Assembly: GCA_047345645.1 (NCBI GenBank)
Contig: JBLEFH010000003.1
Reading direction: 5' to 3' (one strand)
Length of the DNA: 64,000 bases
Origin: JBLEFH01 sp047345645
Lineage (GTDB): Bacteria > Pseudomonadota > Alphaproteobacteria > Rhodobacterales > Rhodobacteraceae
The position numbers were made by a program, and so were the translations under genes. Numbering within the stretch: position 1 is the first letter of the stretch; each line of letters opens with the position of its first letter. Shown in pieces: positions 34,081 through 43,700 of the stretch. The notes beneath the pieces were generated by a model. It did no database searches. It was not told where the DNA came from and saw only the letters and a program-made list of their open reading frames with translations.

Positions 34081-35022
34081 ATGACTGACCAGATGACGGA
34101 ATCGCGGGCCCCGACCTCCCCCGACCTGGAGGAGATCATGGCGATGTCCATGCGCGAGCGGCTTGATCCGTTGATCGCCGAGCGCGCCCCTTGGATGTAT
34201 CGCGACGGTATGGTCATGCGCCCTATTCGCGGCGCGCTGCATCTGCTGCTTGGCTATGACAAGGCGCTCAAGGTCGGCGAGCAGCTGCGCCATTGGGACA
34301 GCCCCACGATCATGGATTTCATGGCCGATATGATCGCCCGGAAAACCGAGATCAGCGGGCTGGAGAATATCCCGGCCTCGGGCCGCGCGATGATCGTCTC
34401 GAACCACCCGACCGGGATCGCGGACGGGATTATCCTGTGGAAGCTGATCGCGCAGCGCCGCCCGGATATGTTCTTTTTCGCCAATGCAGATGCGCTGCGC
34501 ATCCTGCCGCAACTGCGCGAGATCATCGCCCCGGTGGAGTGGCGCGAGGACAAGCGCAGCCATGCGCAGAACCGCGAAACGCTGGCCTATGCGAAGGACG
34601 CGGCAGCCAAGGAGCGGCTGGCGGTGATTTTCCCCTCGGGCCGCCTCGCCAAGCGCCGCCGGTTCCGCCTGCATGAGCGTGAATGGATGGCCTCGGCGGC
34701 GATGATGGCGCGCAAATTCAATATGCCGGTGATCCCGATGCATATGACCGCGCGCAACTCGGCGCTGTTCTATCTTTTCGACAAACTGCACCCGACGCTG
34801 CGCGACATCACCCTCTTTCATGAGGTGCTGAACAAGGACAAGCAGCGCTATAAGGTGGAGCTTGGCACGCCGATTGATCCGTCGGCCCTGCCGCAAGGCT
34901 CCGTCGAGGCGACCGAGTTTCTCAAGCAAAAAGTCCTCAGCCTGCCGCAGGATCGCAACCAGTCCCTGCTGGAGCCGGGCAGCACCTTCGACAAGATCGA
35001 ACGGGCCCTCGCTCTTTCCTGA
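34081..35022 (+). CDS. PlsC-like lysophospholipid acyltransferase family protein
   Basis: This is a protein of about 313 residues with an acyltransferase core: MIVSNHPTGIADGII, VIFPSGRLAKRRRF and VIPMHMTARNS. The catalytic block reads H-P-T-G-I-A-D, with five residues between His and Asp instead of the usual four. ATG 34081 is chosen; an alternative ATG lies at 34093, and the upstream TTG at 34045 lacks support. It may acylate a lysolipid or an ornithine/aminolipid precursor, but the acceptor cannot be inferred. gatB starts 77 bp downstream. Confidence 0.87.
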   Translation: MTDQMTESRAPTSPDLEEIMAMSMRERLDPLIAERAPWMYRDGMVMRPIRGALHLLLGYDKALKVGEQLRHWDSPTIMDFMADMIARKTEISGLENIPASGRAMIVSNHPTGIADGIILWKLIAQRRPDMFFFANADALRILPQLREIIAPVEWREDKRSHAQNRETLAYAKDAAAKERLAVIFPSGRLAKRRRFRLHEREWMASAAMMARKFNMPVIPMHMTARNSALFYLFDKLHPTLRDITLFHEVLNKDKQRYKVELGTPIDPSALPQGSVEATEFLKQKVLSLPQDRNQSLLEPGSTFDKIERALALS

Positions 35023-35099
35023 TCGCGCGCCCGTTTGCGGCCTCTTGCACCGCGCCCGCCCTCTGTCCTAAAACGCCCGTGGAATAAGAGGACGTATCC

Positions 35100-36611
35100 A
35101 TGACCGAGCTGGCTTACGAGGCCCCCAAGGCCAAAACTTATCACGGCGCGCAAGGCGACTGGGAAGTCGTGATCGGCATGGAGGTCCATGCGCAGGTGAA
35201 AAGCAACGCCAAGCTGTTTTCGGGCGCGTCCACCGAGTTTGGCGCGGAGCCGAATTCCCATGTGAGTTTCGTTGATGCCGCGATGCCGGGGATGCTGCCG
35301 GTCATCAACAATTACTGCGTTGAGCAGGCGGTGCGCACGGGCCTTGCGATCAAGGCGGAGATCAATCTCGAATCGGCCTTTGACCGGAAGAATTATTTCT
35401 ACCCTGACCTGCCGCAAGGCTATCAGATCAGCCAGCTTTACCACCCGATTGTCGGCGAAGGCGAAGTGCTGGTCGATATGGCGCCCGGTGTCGCGCGCAA
35501 GGTGCGGATCGAGCGGATCCATATAGAGCAGGATGCGGGCAAGTCGATCCACGATATGGACCCGCATATGTCCTTCGTGGACCTCAACCGCACGGGCGTC
35601 GCGCTGATGGAGATCGTCTCGCGCCCCGATATTCGCGGGCCGGAGGAAGCGGCGGAATATCTGCGCAAGCTGCGCCAGATCGTGCGCTATGTCGGCACCT
35701 GCGACGGCAATATGCAGGAAGGCTCGATGCGGGCGGATGTGAACGTTTCTGTCTGCAAGCCGGGCGATTATGAGAAATTCATCGAGAGCGGCGATTTTGC
35801 GCATCTCGGCACCCGCTGCGAAATCAAGAACATGAACTCCATGCGTTTTATCCAGCAGGCGATTGACGTGGAAGCGGCGCGCCAGATCGCGATCTTAGAG
35901 GATGGCGGGAGCGTCGATCAGGAGACGCGGCTTTACGACCCGAACAAGGGAGAAACCCGCTCGATGCGCTCCAAGGAAGAGGCGCATGATTACCGTTATT
36001 TCCCGGACCCGGACCTGCTGCCGCTGGTGATTGAGCAAGCCTGGGTCAATGAAATCGAAGCGAGCCTGCCGGAGTTGCCGGACGCGAAAAAAGCGCGGTT
36101 CGTCAATGATTTCGGGATGACGGAATATGATGCCGGCGTTCTGACCGCCGAAGTCGAGGATGCCGCGTTTTTCGAAAAGGTTGCCAAGGGCCGCGATGGT
36201 AAAACGGCGGCGAACTGGGTGATCAATGAGCTGTTTGGCCGCCTCAACAAAGAGGACCTGTCGATCAGCGAGAGCCCGGTGTCTGCCGATCAGCTTGGCG
36301 GGATCATCGACCTGATTGCCAAGGGCGACATCTCCGGCAAGATCGCCAAGGGGCTGTTTGAGATCGTCTGGTCCGAGGGCGGCGATCCGGCTGAGATCGT
36401 CGACGCGCGCGGCATGAAGCAGGTGACCGATATGGGCGCGATCGAGGCGGCGGTCGATGAGATCATCGCTGCCAACCCCGATCAGGTCGCGAAGGCGAAG
36501 GAAAACCCGAAACTGGCCGGCTGGTTCGTCGGTCAGGTGATGAAGGCGACGGGCGGCAAAGCCAACCCGAAAGCTGTCAATGAATTGGTGAGCAAAAAGC
36601 TGGGACAGTAA
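35100..36611 (+). CDS. gatB: Asp/Glu-tRNA amidotransferase subunit B
   Basis: This 503-residue protein has VVIGMEVHAQVKSNAKLFSG, the kinase-like core with RKNYFYPDLPQGYQISQ, and the GatB signature VDLNRTGVALMEIVSRPD; the C-terminal YqeY-like helical tail ends in KAVNELVSKKLG. GatB forms GatCAB, which transamidates Glu-tRNA(Gln) and Asp-tRNA(Asn). GatA and GatC are not adjacent, which is common in this group. A small DUF4177 gene begins 2 nt after the stop. Confidence 0.97.
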   Translation: MTELAYEAPKAKTYHGAQGDWEVVIGMEVHAQVKSNAKLFSGASTEFGAEPNSHVSFVDAAMPGMLPVINNYCVEQAVRTGLAIKAEINLESAFDRKNYFYPDLPQGYQISQLYHPIVGEGEVLVDMAPGVARKVRIERIHIEQDAGKSIHDMDPHMSFVDLNRTGVALMEIVSRPDIRGPEEAAEYLRKLRQIVRYVGTCDGNMQEGSMRADVNVSVCKPGDYEKFIESGDFAHLGTRCEIKNMNSMRFIQQAIDVEAARQIAILEDGGSVDQETRLYDPNKGETRSMRSKEEAHDYRYFPDPDLLPLVIEQAWVNEIEASLPELPDAKKARFVNDFGMTEYDAGVLTAEVEDAAFFEKVAKGRDGKTAANWVINELFGRLNKEDLSISESPVSADQLGGIIDLIAKGDISGKIAKGLFEIVWSEGGDPAEIVDARGMKQVTDMGAIEAAVDEIIAANPDQVAKAKENPKLAGWFVGQVMKATGGKANPKAVNELVSKKLGQ

Positions 36612-36613
36612 AC

Positions 36614-36934
36614 ATGAGCAATTTTGAATATAAGGCGATCCCCTCGCCGCGCCGTGCCGAAAAGCGTGCGGGCGTGAAGGGCGAAGAGCAGCGCTTCGCG
36701 GTCACGCTGACCGAAGTGTTGAACGAGCAATCGCTGGGGGGCTGGGAGTATTACCGCACCGAGCAGATCCCGGCGGATGTGAAACGTGGCCTTTTTGGCC
36801 GCCGCTCCGAAGAGCTGCAAACGCTGCTGATCTTCCGCCGCGTGAAAAGCGGTGTCGTGGCCGAAGCCCCGCGTGAGCCGATGACGGCCACCTCGGAGCC
36901 GAAAGCCGCCGCCCCGAAACTTCAGCGCGACTGA
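36614..36934 (+). CDS. DUF4177 domain protein
   Basis: This small protein of 106 residues begins SNFEYKAIPSPRRAEKRAG and continues with VLNEQSLGGWEYYRTEQIP, the usual DUF4177 core (a short beta-alpha-beta unit with a WEYYR segment). The Ala/Pro-rich tail is probably disordered. It starts 2 nt after gatB, so it is likely co-transcribed. Its last 13 bp overlap the end of a lipoprotein gene on the opposite strand. No function is known. Confidence 0.82.
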   Translation: MSNFEYKAIPSPRRAEKRAGVKGEEQRFAVTLTEVLNEQSLGGWEYYRTEQIPADVKRGLFGRRSEELQTLLIFRRVKSGVVAEAPREPMTATSEPKAAAPKLQRD

Positions 36935-37095
36935 TCTTCTGACATCTCCGGTGCCGTCTTCGTGGCGGCACCGATCACCGTGCCGGTGGTCGTGATCGCC
37001 GCGCCCGTGACCTGAAGCCCGGTCCCCGCCACGCCGCCGACAAAGCCGCATCCGGCGAGCGCCGCGCAAAACACCAAAATCGTAACTGTTTTCAT
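36922..37095 (-). CDS. Small lipoprotein coupled to bolA
   Basis: This 57-residue reading frame has a lipoprotein signal peptide: MKTVTILVFCAALAGCGF, with the lipobox ALAGC predicting lipidation at Cys16. The mature part is short and rich in Gly, Thr and Ala (TTTGTVIGAATKTAPE). Its ATG overlaps the bolA stop as ATGA, and GGGAG and AGAGG lie upstream, which supports real translation. It resembles entericidin-sized envelope lipoproteins only in size; the family is not recognised. It ends within the opposite DUF4177 gene. Confidence 0.7.
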   Translation of the reverse strand: MKTVTILVFCAALAGCGFVGGVAGTGLQVTGAAITTTGTVIGAATKTAPEMSEDQSR

Positions 37096-37367
37096 GCCTC
37101 TGCTTCTCCCTGAAGCTGGAGCGCAAGCGCGTGGATCGCGGTCTCCCCTTCCAGCTCATCGGCGAGAACCTTATGCACCGCGCGCGAACGCGCAACCCGG
37201 TTCATGCCGTCAAAGGCCGCCGCGCGCATCACGATCCGGTAATGACTCTCGCCGCCCTCGCGATAACCGCCATGGCCGCGATGCTGCTCGCTCTCGTCAA
37301 TCACCTCCAGATGGCTGGGCGCAAAGGCCTCTGTCAGCACCGTCTCCAACCTGTCCGCTCTGCTCAT
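37092..37367 (-). CDS. bolA: BolA family protein
   Basis: This 91-residue BolA protein has LTEAFAPSHLEVIDESEQHRG, then GESHYRIVMRAAAFDGMNRV and the C-terminal RSRAVHKVLADEL. The invariant histidine region near SHYRI and HKVL is kept. BolA proteins pair with monothiol glutaredoxins and take part in Fe-S and iron homeostasis. ATG 37367 follows GAGAGG; a GTG two codons earlier is less likely. It is divergent from the J-domain gene. Confidence 0.93.
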   Translation of the reverse strand: MSRADRLETVLTEAFAPSHLEVIDESEQHRGHGGYREGGESHYRIVMRAAAFDGMNRVARSRAVHKVLADELEGETAIHALALQLQGEAEA

Positions 37368-37490
37368 ATTCACCTCTCACGGAAAAAATTTGCCTGCCCC
37401 TCTTGGGGAAGCCCGATAAAAACACTAAACTCTTGCCTCCGGCGCGAAAAGCCCGGACCGACATTTTGGCCCATTCCGAGGAGTTGGCGC

Positions 37491-38114
37491 ATGGCTGAGA
37501 AACCGCCCTTTGACTTTGATATTTCCGTCTCTTCTGACAAAAAGAAGCGGCGGAAAGGGCGTCGCGGCATGTCCGGGGCTTTCGAGACCTCGTCGCGCAA
37601 ATGCGACCATCCGGGTTGCGATGATGCGGGCAAATACCGCGCGCCGAAGAGCCCGGACCGTCTCGACGAGTTTTACTGGTTCTGTATGCAGCATGTGCGC
37701 GAGTTCAACGCCAACTGGAATTACTTCGCCAATGTCCCGGAGGACGAGCTGGAGCAGCGGTTCAAGGACAGCAAGAGCTGGGGCCAGACGAAACCGCTCG
37801 GCAGCAACCCCGAGGCCGCGGCGTGGCAGCGCTTCGGCATTAACGATGCGCATGAGGTTCTGGGCGACAAGGCGACGCGCCGCCGCGAAGGCAGCGATGT
37901 AACGCGCCGCCTGCCCCCGACAGAGCGCAAGGCCCTTGGCATTCTCGACGCCAAGGACAGCATGACGAAATCGGAAATTCGCAAGGTGTATAAGAGCCTT
38001 GTGAAGGATCTGCACCCGGACATGAACGGCGGCAAGCGCGACGATGAGGACCGTCTGCGCGAGGTCGTCTGGGCCTGGGATCAGATCAAGGCGAGCCGGT
38101 CCTTCGCGGACTGA
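37491..38114 (+). CDS. J-domain protein with an N-terminal cysteine cluster
   Basis: This 207-residue protein carries its J domain at the C-terminus (about 145-205: KALGILDAKDSMTKSEIRKV, then KDLHPDMNGG with the HPD tripeptide). The N-terminal half has a basic stretch (KKKRRKGRRG) and a possible metal site RKCDHPGCDDAGKY with a further Cys in FYWFCMQH. It may act as a DnaK co-chaperone with its own client-binding head. The frame is open upstream to 37131, but ATG 37491 has GGAG in front, and the upstream part is antisense to bolA. Confidence 0.88.
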   Translation: MAEKPPFDFDISVSSDKKKRRKGRRGMSGAFETSSRKCDHPGCDDAGKYRAPKSPDRLDEFYWFCMQHVREFNANWNYFANVPEDELEQRFKDSKSWGQTKPLGSNPEAAAWQRFGINDAHEVLGDKATRRREGSDVTRRLPPTERKALGILDAKDSMTKSEIRKVYKSLVKDLHPDMNGGKRDDEDRLREVVWAWDQIKASRSFAD

Positions 38115-38129
38115 CCCGCCCTTTCGCGC

Positions 38130-38837
38130 TTACATCCCCTGCTCACGCTTCGCCGAGTCGATGGCCCGGCTGAACATGCGCTTAAGCGCCCGGAGCCCCG
38201 CTTCCGCCTCGTCCTGCGGCACCCAAAGCAGCACACGCAGCGCCGCCTTGCCGATGGCGACCGAGATCAGCGCATCGTAAAACGCATCATTGCGATCTTT
38301 CACGAGGCCCGATTTAAGGATGAATTCGCCGACGATATTGGAGCCGATCGCCAGCTCCTTGGCATAGACCTCGCGAAACTCGGCCCGGTGTTCGAGCTGA
38401 TCCTTGATCGCCGCAATCGCCGGGTCGGCCCGGTAGATCTGCATCAGGTGATCGAACATCCCGTCCATCAGCGTCAGCATCCCTTGCGGATCGTTCCGCC
38501 CGAGCGTCTCCTCGGCCAGCGTCAGGAAGGAGTCGTAATAGCCGCGCGCAAAGCCCGACCAGATATAAAGAAGGATCGCGCTTTTGGCAGCGAAATACTG
38601 GTAAATCGTCGCCACCGGCACATTCGACTTATCCGCGATGTCGCGCATCGTGATGTCGTTGTAATCAATATCGTGCATCAATTCCCGGAACGCATCGCAG
38701 ATCTGATCCACCTTCTCACGACTGCGCTGCTGAACCGGAATCCGTGCTAGATAAACGGTCTCGTCATAGGGCTGCGTCTCAATGTCCCGCAGCCGCATTG
38801 CAAGATGTCCGTTATGATCTAACTTTGTCCCATCCAT
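38130..38837 (-). CDS. TetR family transcriptional regulator
   Basis: This 235-residue protein has an N-terminal extension of about 35 residues and a TetR helix-turn-helix (ITMRDIADKSNVPVATIYQYFAAKSAIL, about 62-89), followed by a helical ligand-binding domain of unknown specificity. It is transcribed alone and converges on the J-domain gene, with its stop 15 bp from that gene's stop. Target genes cannot be inferred. Confidence 0.9.
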   Translation of the reverse strand: MDGTKLDHNGHLAMRLRDIETQPYDETVYLARIPVQQRSREKVDQICDAFRELMHDIDYNDITMRDIADKSNVPVATIYQYFAAKSAILLYIWSGFARGYYDSFLTLAEETLGRNDPQGMLTLMDGMFDHLMQIYRADPAIAAIKDQLEHRAEFREVYAKELAIGSNIVGEFILKSGLVKDRNDAFYDALISVAIGKAALRVLLWVPQDEAEAGLRALKRMFSRAIDSAKREQGM

Positions 38838-38936
38838 GTCTTACCCACCCACAGATTGTTATTTTGCAATTAATGTAAATCTTGTTCACTTCTTAACAAA
38901 TTGCAAATTTTTAAGGCAATGGCCAGACATAGAGAG

Positions 38937-38958
38937 ATCCCGATCCGAAGATCGGGAT
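38937..38958 (-). terminator. TTCG-loop hairpin after tRNA-Gly
   Basis: On the minus strand ATCCCGATC pairs with GATCGGGAT around a TTCG tetraloop, 28 bp after the tRNA 3' end. The tail is CTCTCT rather than a T-run, so it may terminate weakly or mark processing. Confidence 0.6.
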
Positions 38959-38986
38959 AAAATTCTCTGATTTTCTTGAGAAAATT

Positions 38987-39061
38987 TGGAGCGGGCGATG
39001 AGATTCGAACTCACGACCCCAACCTTGGCAAGGTTGTGCTCTACCCCTGAGCTACGCCCGC
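38987..39061 (-). tRNA. tRNA-Gly (GCC)
   Basis: This 75-nt gene folds into a standard cloverleaf: acceptor stem GCGGGCG/CGCCCGC, D arm GCTC...GAGC, anticodon stem CAACC/GGTTG with loop TTGCCAA giving anticodon GCC, and TTCGAAT in the T loop. The 3' CCA is encoded. It reads GGC and GGU codons. Confidence 0.97.
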
Positions 39062-39088
39062 GTCCTTGGGTGAGGCCGATGTATAGAG

Positions 39089-39132
39089 ATTTCAGAAGTG
39101 GCTGCAACACGAAAATGCAGCCACTCCGAAAT
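39089..39132 (-). terminator. Strong hairpin after terC
   Basis: AGTGGCTGCA pairs perfectly with TGCAGCCACT around a 9-nt loop, and the stem extends through ATTTC/GAAAT past a small bulge. It lies 5 bp after the terC stop and probably ends that transcript ahead of tRNA-Gly. On the plus strand T6 follows, so it could also work in that direction. Confidence 0.6.
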
Positions 39133-39137
39133 TTTTT

Positions 39138-39884
39138 CTACAGTCCCTGACTGCCGTCGGTTTGGTAATCGGCCCGGCCGCCGCGCTTCTTCTGGCGGCG
39201 CAGATTGAGGAATTCCACGAAGCCCGCGAAGACCATGGCGGCGTAGATAAACCCGCGCTCGACGTGGAAATGAAGGCCGTCCGCGATCAGCGCCATGCCG
39301 ACCATCACGAGGAAGGCGAGCGCCAGCATTTTGGTGGAGGGATGCTGCTCCACAAAGCGCGCAATCGGCGTGGCGGCGACCATCATCACAACGATGGCGA
39401 CGACGACGGCGGCGATCATCACCTCGATATGATCGGCGATGCCGACGGCGGTGATCACGCTGTCGAGGGAGAAGACGAGGTCCAGCATCATGATCTGGAA
39501 AATCACGCTGGAAAAGCCCGCACGGATCGCCTGATGCTCGGTCTCCGGCTCTTCCATCTCGTGATGGATCTCGTCGGTCGCCTTGTAGATGAGGAAGAGA
39601 CCGCCCGCGAGCAGGATCACGTCGCGCCACGAAAGATCAAAGCCCTTGATGGTCATGAACGGGTCCGTCAGCCCGATGATCCAGGCGATGGAGAGCAGCA
39701 AGAGGACGCGCAAAACTAGCGCCCCGGCAAGGCCGATGAACCGCGCCCGCGGGCGCTGCGCTTCCGGCAATTTGGAGGTGGCGATGGAGATGAAGATCAC
39801 ATTGTCGACCCCCAGAACGATTTCGAGAATCGTCAGCGTCGCAAAACTCGCCCAGACGGCGGGATCGGAGAGAAGCTCAATCAT
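39138..39884 (-). CDS. TerC family integral membrane protein
   Basis: This 248-residue membrane protein has about seven hydrophobic segments and the TerC hallmarks LEIVLGVDNVIFISIAT near the start and MMLDLVFSLDSVITAVGIADH in the middle, with the acidic membrane residues of both repeats. Family members take part in metal-ion (for example manganese) export or membrane-protein metalation. It converges on the tRNA gene and is preceded by a secreted-protein gene whose stop lies 9 bp upstream. Confidence 0.93.
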   Translation of the reverse strand: MIELLSDPAVWASFATLTILEIVLGVDNVIFISIATSKLPEAQRPRARFIGLAGALVLRVLLLLSIAWIIGLTDPFMTIKGFDLSWRDVILLAGGLFLIYKATDEIHHEMEEPETEHQAIRAGFSSVIFQIMMLDLVFSLDSVITAVGIADHIEVMIAAVVVAIVVMMVAATPIARFVEQHPSTKMLALAFLVMVGMALIADGLHFHVERGFIYAAMVFAGFVEFLNLRRQKKRGGRADYQTDGSQGL

Positions 39885-39893
39885 GGCACAGAT

Positions 39894-40769
39894 CTATTCG
39901 TTGGAACCGGCGAGAAAGTCCGGCTCAGGAGAGGTGGCGCGTTCGAGCGGAAAAGCAAGAGGGATCTCGTTATTTTCCGGCAGGTTCGGCAAGGAGGCGC
40001 GCAGGAATGGATAGTGGTCGGCGAGCTTCATGACCCAGGTGAGATCCTCCAGCATCATCAGATACCAGCTTTCCGTGTCATGCAGCGCGAGAACATCGGT
40101 CGTGAGGGGCTGCGCCTGTCCGTCCACCGCCGCATCGAAGATCACCGGCAGCACGACATAGCCGAAGCCCTGCGAGACCATGGGCGGCTTGAACCCCGGC
40201 GGCGGCACGCGCGGAATGGCGCCGAGATCCGGCACCAGCATGAGCGTTTCGCTGATCGTGATCGGCGGCGGCGTGGTCACGCGGCCATTGGCGAGTTCCA
40301 GCCCTTCGAAGCGCAGGGCGAGCTCGGATTCCACCTTGAGCCGGTGCATATATTGGGTGCGGCTCGTGAGCGCGCGCGGCACGGAGGGGCCACGGTAAGT
40401 GCCGTCTTGCGGGGTGCCGGGTTCCTCGGCAATCGGTTCGGGGTCGGTTGGCTCTAGGTCGGTTGGGTCTGATTCCGGGAGCGGCTCTTCGGTGTTTGGC
40501 AACGGCGCGTCGTCCGGCTCGGCCACCGGCACGACCTCGGTGTCTTCCCCCTCCGGGGTCAGCAATTCCTCCTGCAAAAACGGCGGGAGAAAATCGACGA
40601 CAAGGCTCCACTCGCCAGTCTCGAACGCGCCGAGAAAGGCATCAAGCTGCATGTCGAGATAGCGGCTTTCATCGGGCTCCAGCTCCCGCGCCGCCAGAGG
40701 CAGCGCGAGAGAAAGGCTGAACAAAACCGCGAGTTTAGTCTTCAAAAGCGACGAGCAGGTCTTTCGCAT
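39894..40769 (-). CDS. Secreted protein with an acidic Pro/Glu-rich linker, unknown family
   Basis: This is a protein of about 291 residues with a signal peptide (SLSLALPLAAREL). A helical N-terminal part (YLDMQLDAFLGAFETGEWSLV) leads into an acidic, proline-rich linker of about 50 residues (EEPLPESDPTDLEPTDPEP is characteristic) and a second domain with GFKPPMVSQGFGYVVLPVIFD and HDTESWYLMMLEDLTWVMK. I do not recognise the family. ATG 40769 overlaps the 3' end of pyc by 35 nt; an upstream start at 40817 lies inside pyc and is less likely. It may be co-transcribed with pyc. Confidence 0.75.
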   Translation of the reverse strand: MRKTCSSLLKTKLAVLFSLSLALPLAARELEPDESRYLDMQLDAFLGAFETGEWSLVVDFLPPFLQEELLTPEGEDTEVVPVAEPDDAPLPNTEEPLPESDPTDLEPTDPEPIAEEPGTPQDGTYRGPSVPRALTSRTQYMHRLKVESELALRFEGLELANGRVTTPPPITISETLMLVPDLGAIPRVPPPGFKPPMVSQGFGYVVLPVIFDAAVDGQAQPLTTDVLALHDTESWYLMMLEDLTWVMKLADHYPFLRASLPNLPENNEIPLAFPLERATSPEPDFLAGSNE

Positions 40770-43700
40770 CAATCTGATCCCCCGCCCCAACATGCACGGC
40801 GGCGACGGTCCCGTCACGATCAGAATGCAAGGCCGTCTCCATCTTCATCGCTTCGATGGTGAGCAGCATATCGCCCTTCTTGACCTCCTGCCCTTGCGAG
40901 ACCGCGACGGACGCCACGATCCCCGGCATCGGCGCGGCGACATGATTGGCGTTGCCCTCCTCGGCCTTCGGACGGGTCGCGATGCTCGCCGCGGCATGAC
41001 GGTCCGGCACGCGGATGTTGCGCGGCTGGCCGTTCAACTCGAAGAACACCTTCACCATCCCGTCCTCGGCATGGGTGTCCCCCACGGCGGAGAGGCGGAT
41101 TTCCAGCGTCTTGCCGGGGTCGATCTCGGCGGAAATTTCCTCGCCCGGTTCCATGCCGTAGAAGAACACATCCGTCGGAAGCGCGCGAACCGGCCCGTAA
41201 GGCTTGTGACGCTCGACATAATCGAGAAAGACTTTGGGATACATGAGGTAAGCGCAGAAATCCTCGTCATCGACGGGGAAATCACCGACCTTCTCTTCGA
41301 GCTCTGCCCGGAGCGCTTTCAGATCCGCCGCAGGCAGGACCGCACCGGGGCGCTCGGTCATCGCTGCCTCGCCTTTCAGCACCTTTTTCTGGATCGCCTC
41401 GGGCCAGCCGCCCGGCGGTTGGCCGAGATTGCCGCGCATCATGTCGATCACGGAGTCGGGGAAGGCGACGTCGCGGTTCGGGTCCTCGACCTCATCGCGG
41501 GTCAGGCCCTGACTCACCATCATCAGCGCCATGTCGCCCACGACCTTGGAGGATGGCGTGACCTTCGGAATATCGCCGAACATCTCGTTGACCTCGTGGT
41601 AACGTTTCGCGACCAGCGGCCATTTTTCCTCAAGCCCCATGCTTTTCGCCTGCGCCTTGAGATTGGTGAACTGCCCACCCGGCATTTCGTGCAAATAGAC
41701 CTCAGATGCCGGGGCTTCCAGCCCGCTTTCAAAGGCCGCGTAGAGCTTGCGCGCGCCTTCCCAATAGTTGGAAATCTCGCGGATCGCGTCGAGATCGAGG
41801 CCCGTGTCTCGCTCGCCATGTCGGAGCGCGGAGACAACCGAGCCCATACAGGCCTGCGACGTGCCGCCCGACATCGCGTCCACCGCCAGATCGACCGCAT
41901 CGACGCCCGCATGAGCCGCCGCGAGGATCGAGGCGGCGGAAATCCCGCTGGTGTCGTGGGTGTGCAGATGGACGGGCAGACCCACCTCATCTTTCAGCGC
42001 GCGGACCAGCACATCGGCGGCGTCGGGCTTCAGCAGCCCGGCCATGTCCTTCAGCCCCAGAACATGCGCGCCGCCCGCCTTCAGCGCCTTGCCCATGTCG
42101 ATATAATAGGCGCGGTCATATTTGTTCTGCGCCGGGTCCATCATGTCGCCGGTGTAGCAAATCGTGCCCTCGCAGATCTTGCCGCTCTCGATCACCGCAT
42201 CCATCGCGACGCGCATGTTTTCGACCCAGTTGAGGCTGTCGAACACACGGAACACATCGACCCCGGATTCCGCCGCCTGTTTCACAAAGGCTTCGACCAC
42301 ATTGTCGGGATAGTTGGTGTAGCCGACGCCGTTGGAGGCGCGCAGCAGCATTTGCGTCATGAGGTTCGGCATGGCGGCGCGCAGATCGCGCAGGCGCTGC
42401 CACGGACATTCCTGCAAGAAGCGATAGGCCACGTCGAAGGTCGCGCCGCCCCAGCATTCCACCGAGAAAAGCTGCGGCAGATTGTGGGCGTAAGCCGGCG
42501 CGATTTTCTTCATGTCATGGGTGCGCATCCGCGTCGCAAGCAGCGATTGGTGGCCGTCGCGCATGGTGGTGTCCGTGATGAGCAGGCGCTTTTGGTCCAG
42601 CATCCAGTCCGCCACCGCTTGCGGGCCTTTGGCCTCCAGAAGCTGGCGGGTGCCGTCCTGAATCTCGCCGCGAAGGGCGGGGACGATCACTTTTTCCACA
42701 TCAGGCCGCTCGGTCCCCGCCGTCTCCGGATGGCCGTTCACGGTGATGTCCGCGAGATAGGTCAACAGGCGCGTCGCCCGGTCCTTGCGCTTGCGGAAAT
42801 CGAAGAGATCCTCGGTCGTGTCGATGAATTTCGTGGTGTAGCTGTCATCGAGGAAGGTCGGGTGCTGGAGCAGGTTTTCGACGAAGTTGATATTCGTCTC
42901 CACCCCGCGAATACGAAATTCGCGCAGCGCCCGGATCATCCTGAGGCGCGCGCCTTCGGCGGTTGGCGCCCAAGCGGTGACCTTTTCCAGAAGGCTGTCG
43001 TAATAGCGCGTGATCACCGCGCCGGAATAGGCCGTGCCGCCATCGAGACGGATGCCAAACCCGGTCGCGCCCCGATAGGCGGTGATGCGGCCATAATCTG
43101 GGATGAAGTTGTTGCGCGGATCTTCCGTGGTGACGCGGCATTGCAGGGCGTGACCGTTGAGACGGACGTTTTCCTGCGAGCCGACACCGGTGGCCTCCTC
43201 CAGCGTCTTGCCTTCCGCGATCAGGATCTGAGCGCGGACAATGTCGATCCCGGTGACTTCCTCGGTCACTGTATGCTCCACCTGAACGCGCGGGTTGACC
43301 TCGATGAAATAGAACGCCCCCGAGTCCATATCCATCAGGAACTCAACCGTCCCGGCACATTCGTAATTCGCCGCGCGTGCGATTTTCAGGCCGAGATTGC
43401 AAATCTCCTCGCGCTGCTCTTGCGTCAGATACGGCGCAGGCGCGCGCTCGACGACCTTCTGGTTGCGGCGCTGAACGGTGCAGTCGCGCTCCCAGAGATG
43501 GTAAATCTCGCCGTGGCTGTCCCCAAGGATCTGCACTTCGACATGCCGCGCGCGCTGGACCAGCTTTTCGAGATAGCCCTCGCCATTGCCGAACGCCGCT
43601 TCCGCCTCGCGCTTGCCCTCGCGGACCTTGGATTCCAGCTCATCGGCGCTCATGATCGGCCGCATCCCGCGCCCGCCGCCGCCCCAGCTTGCCTTGAGCA

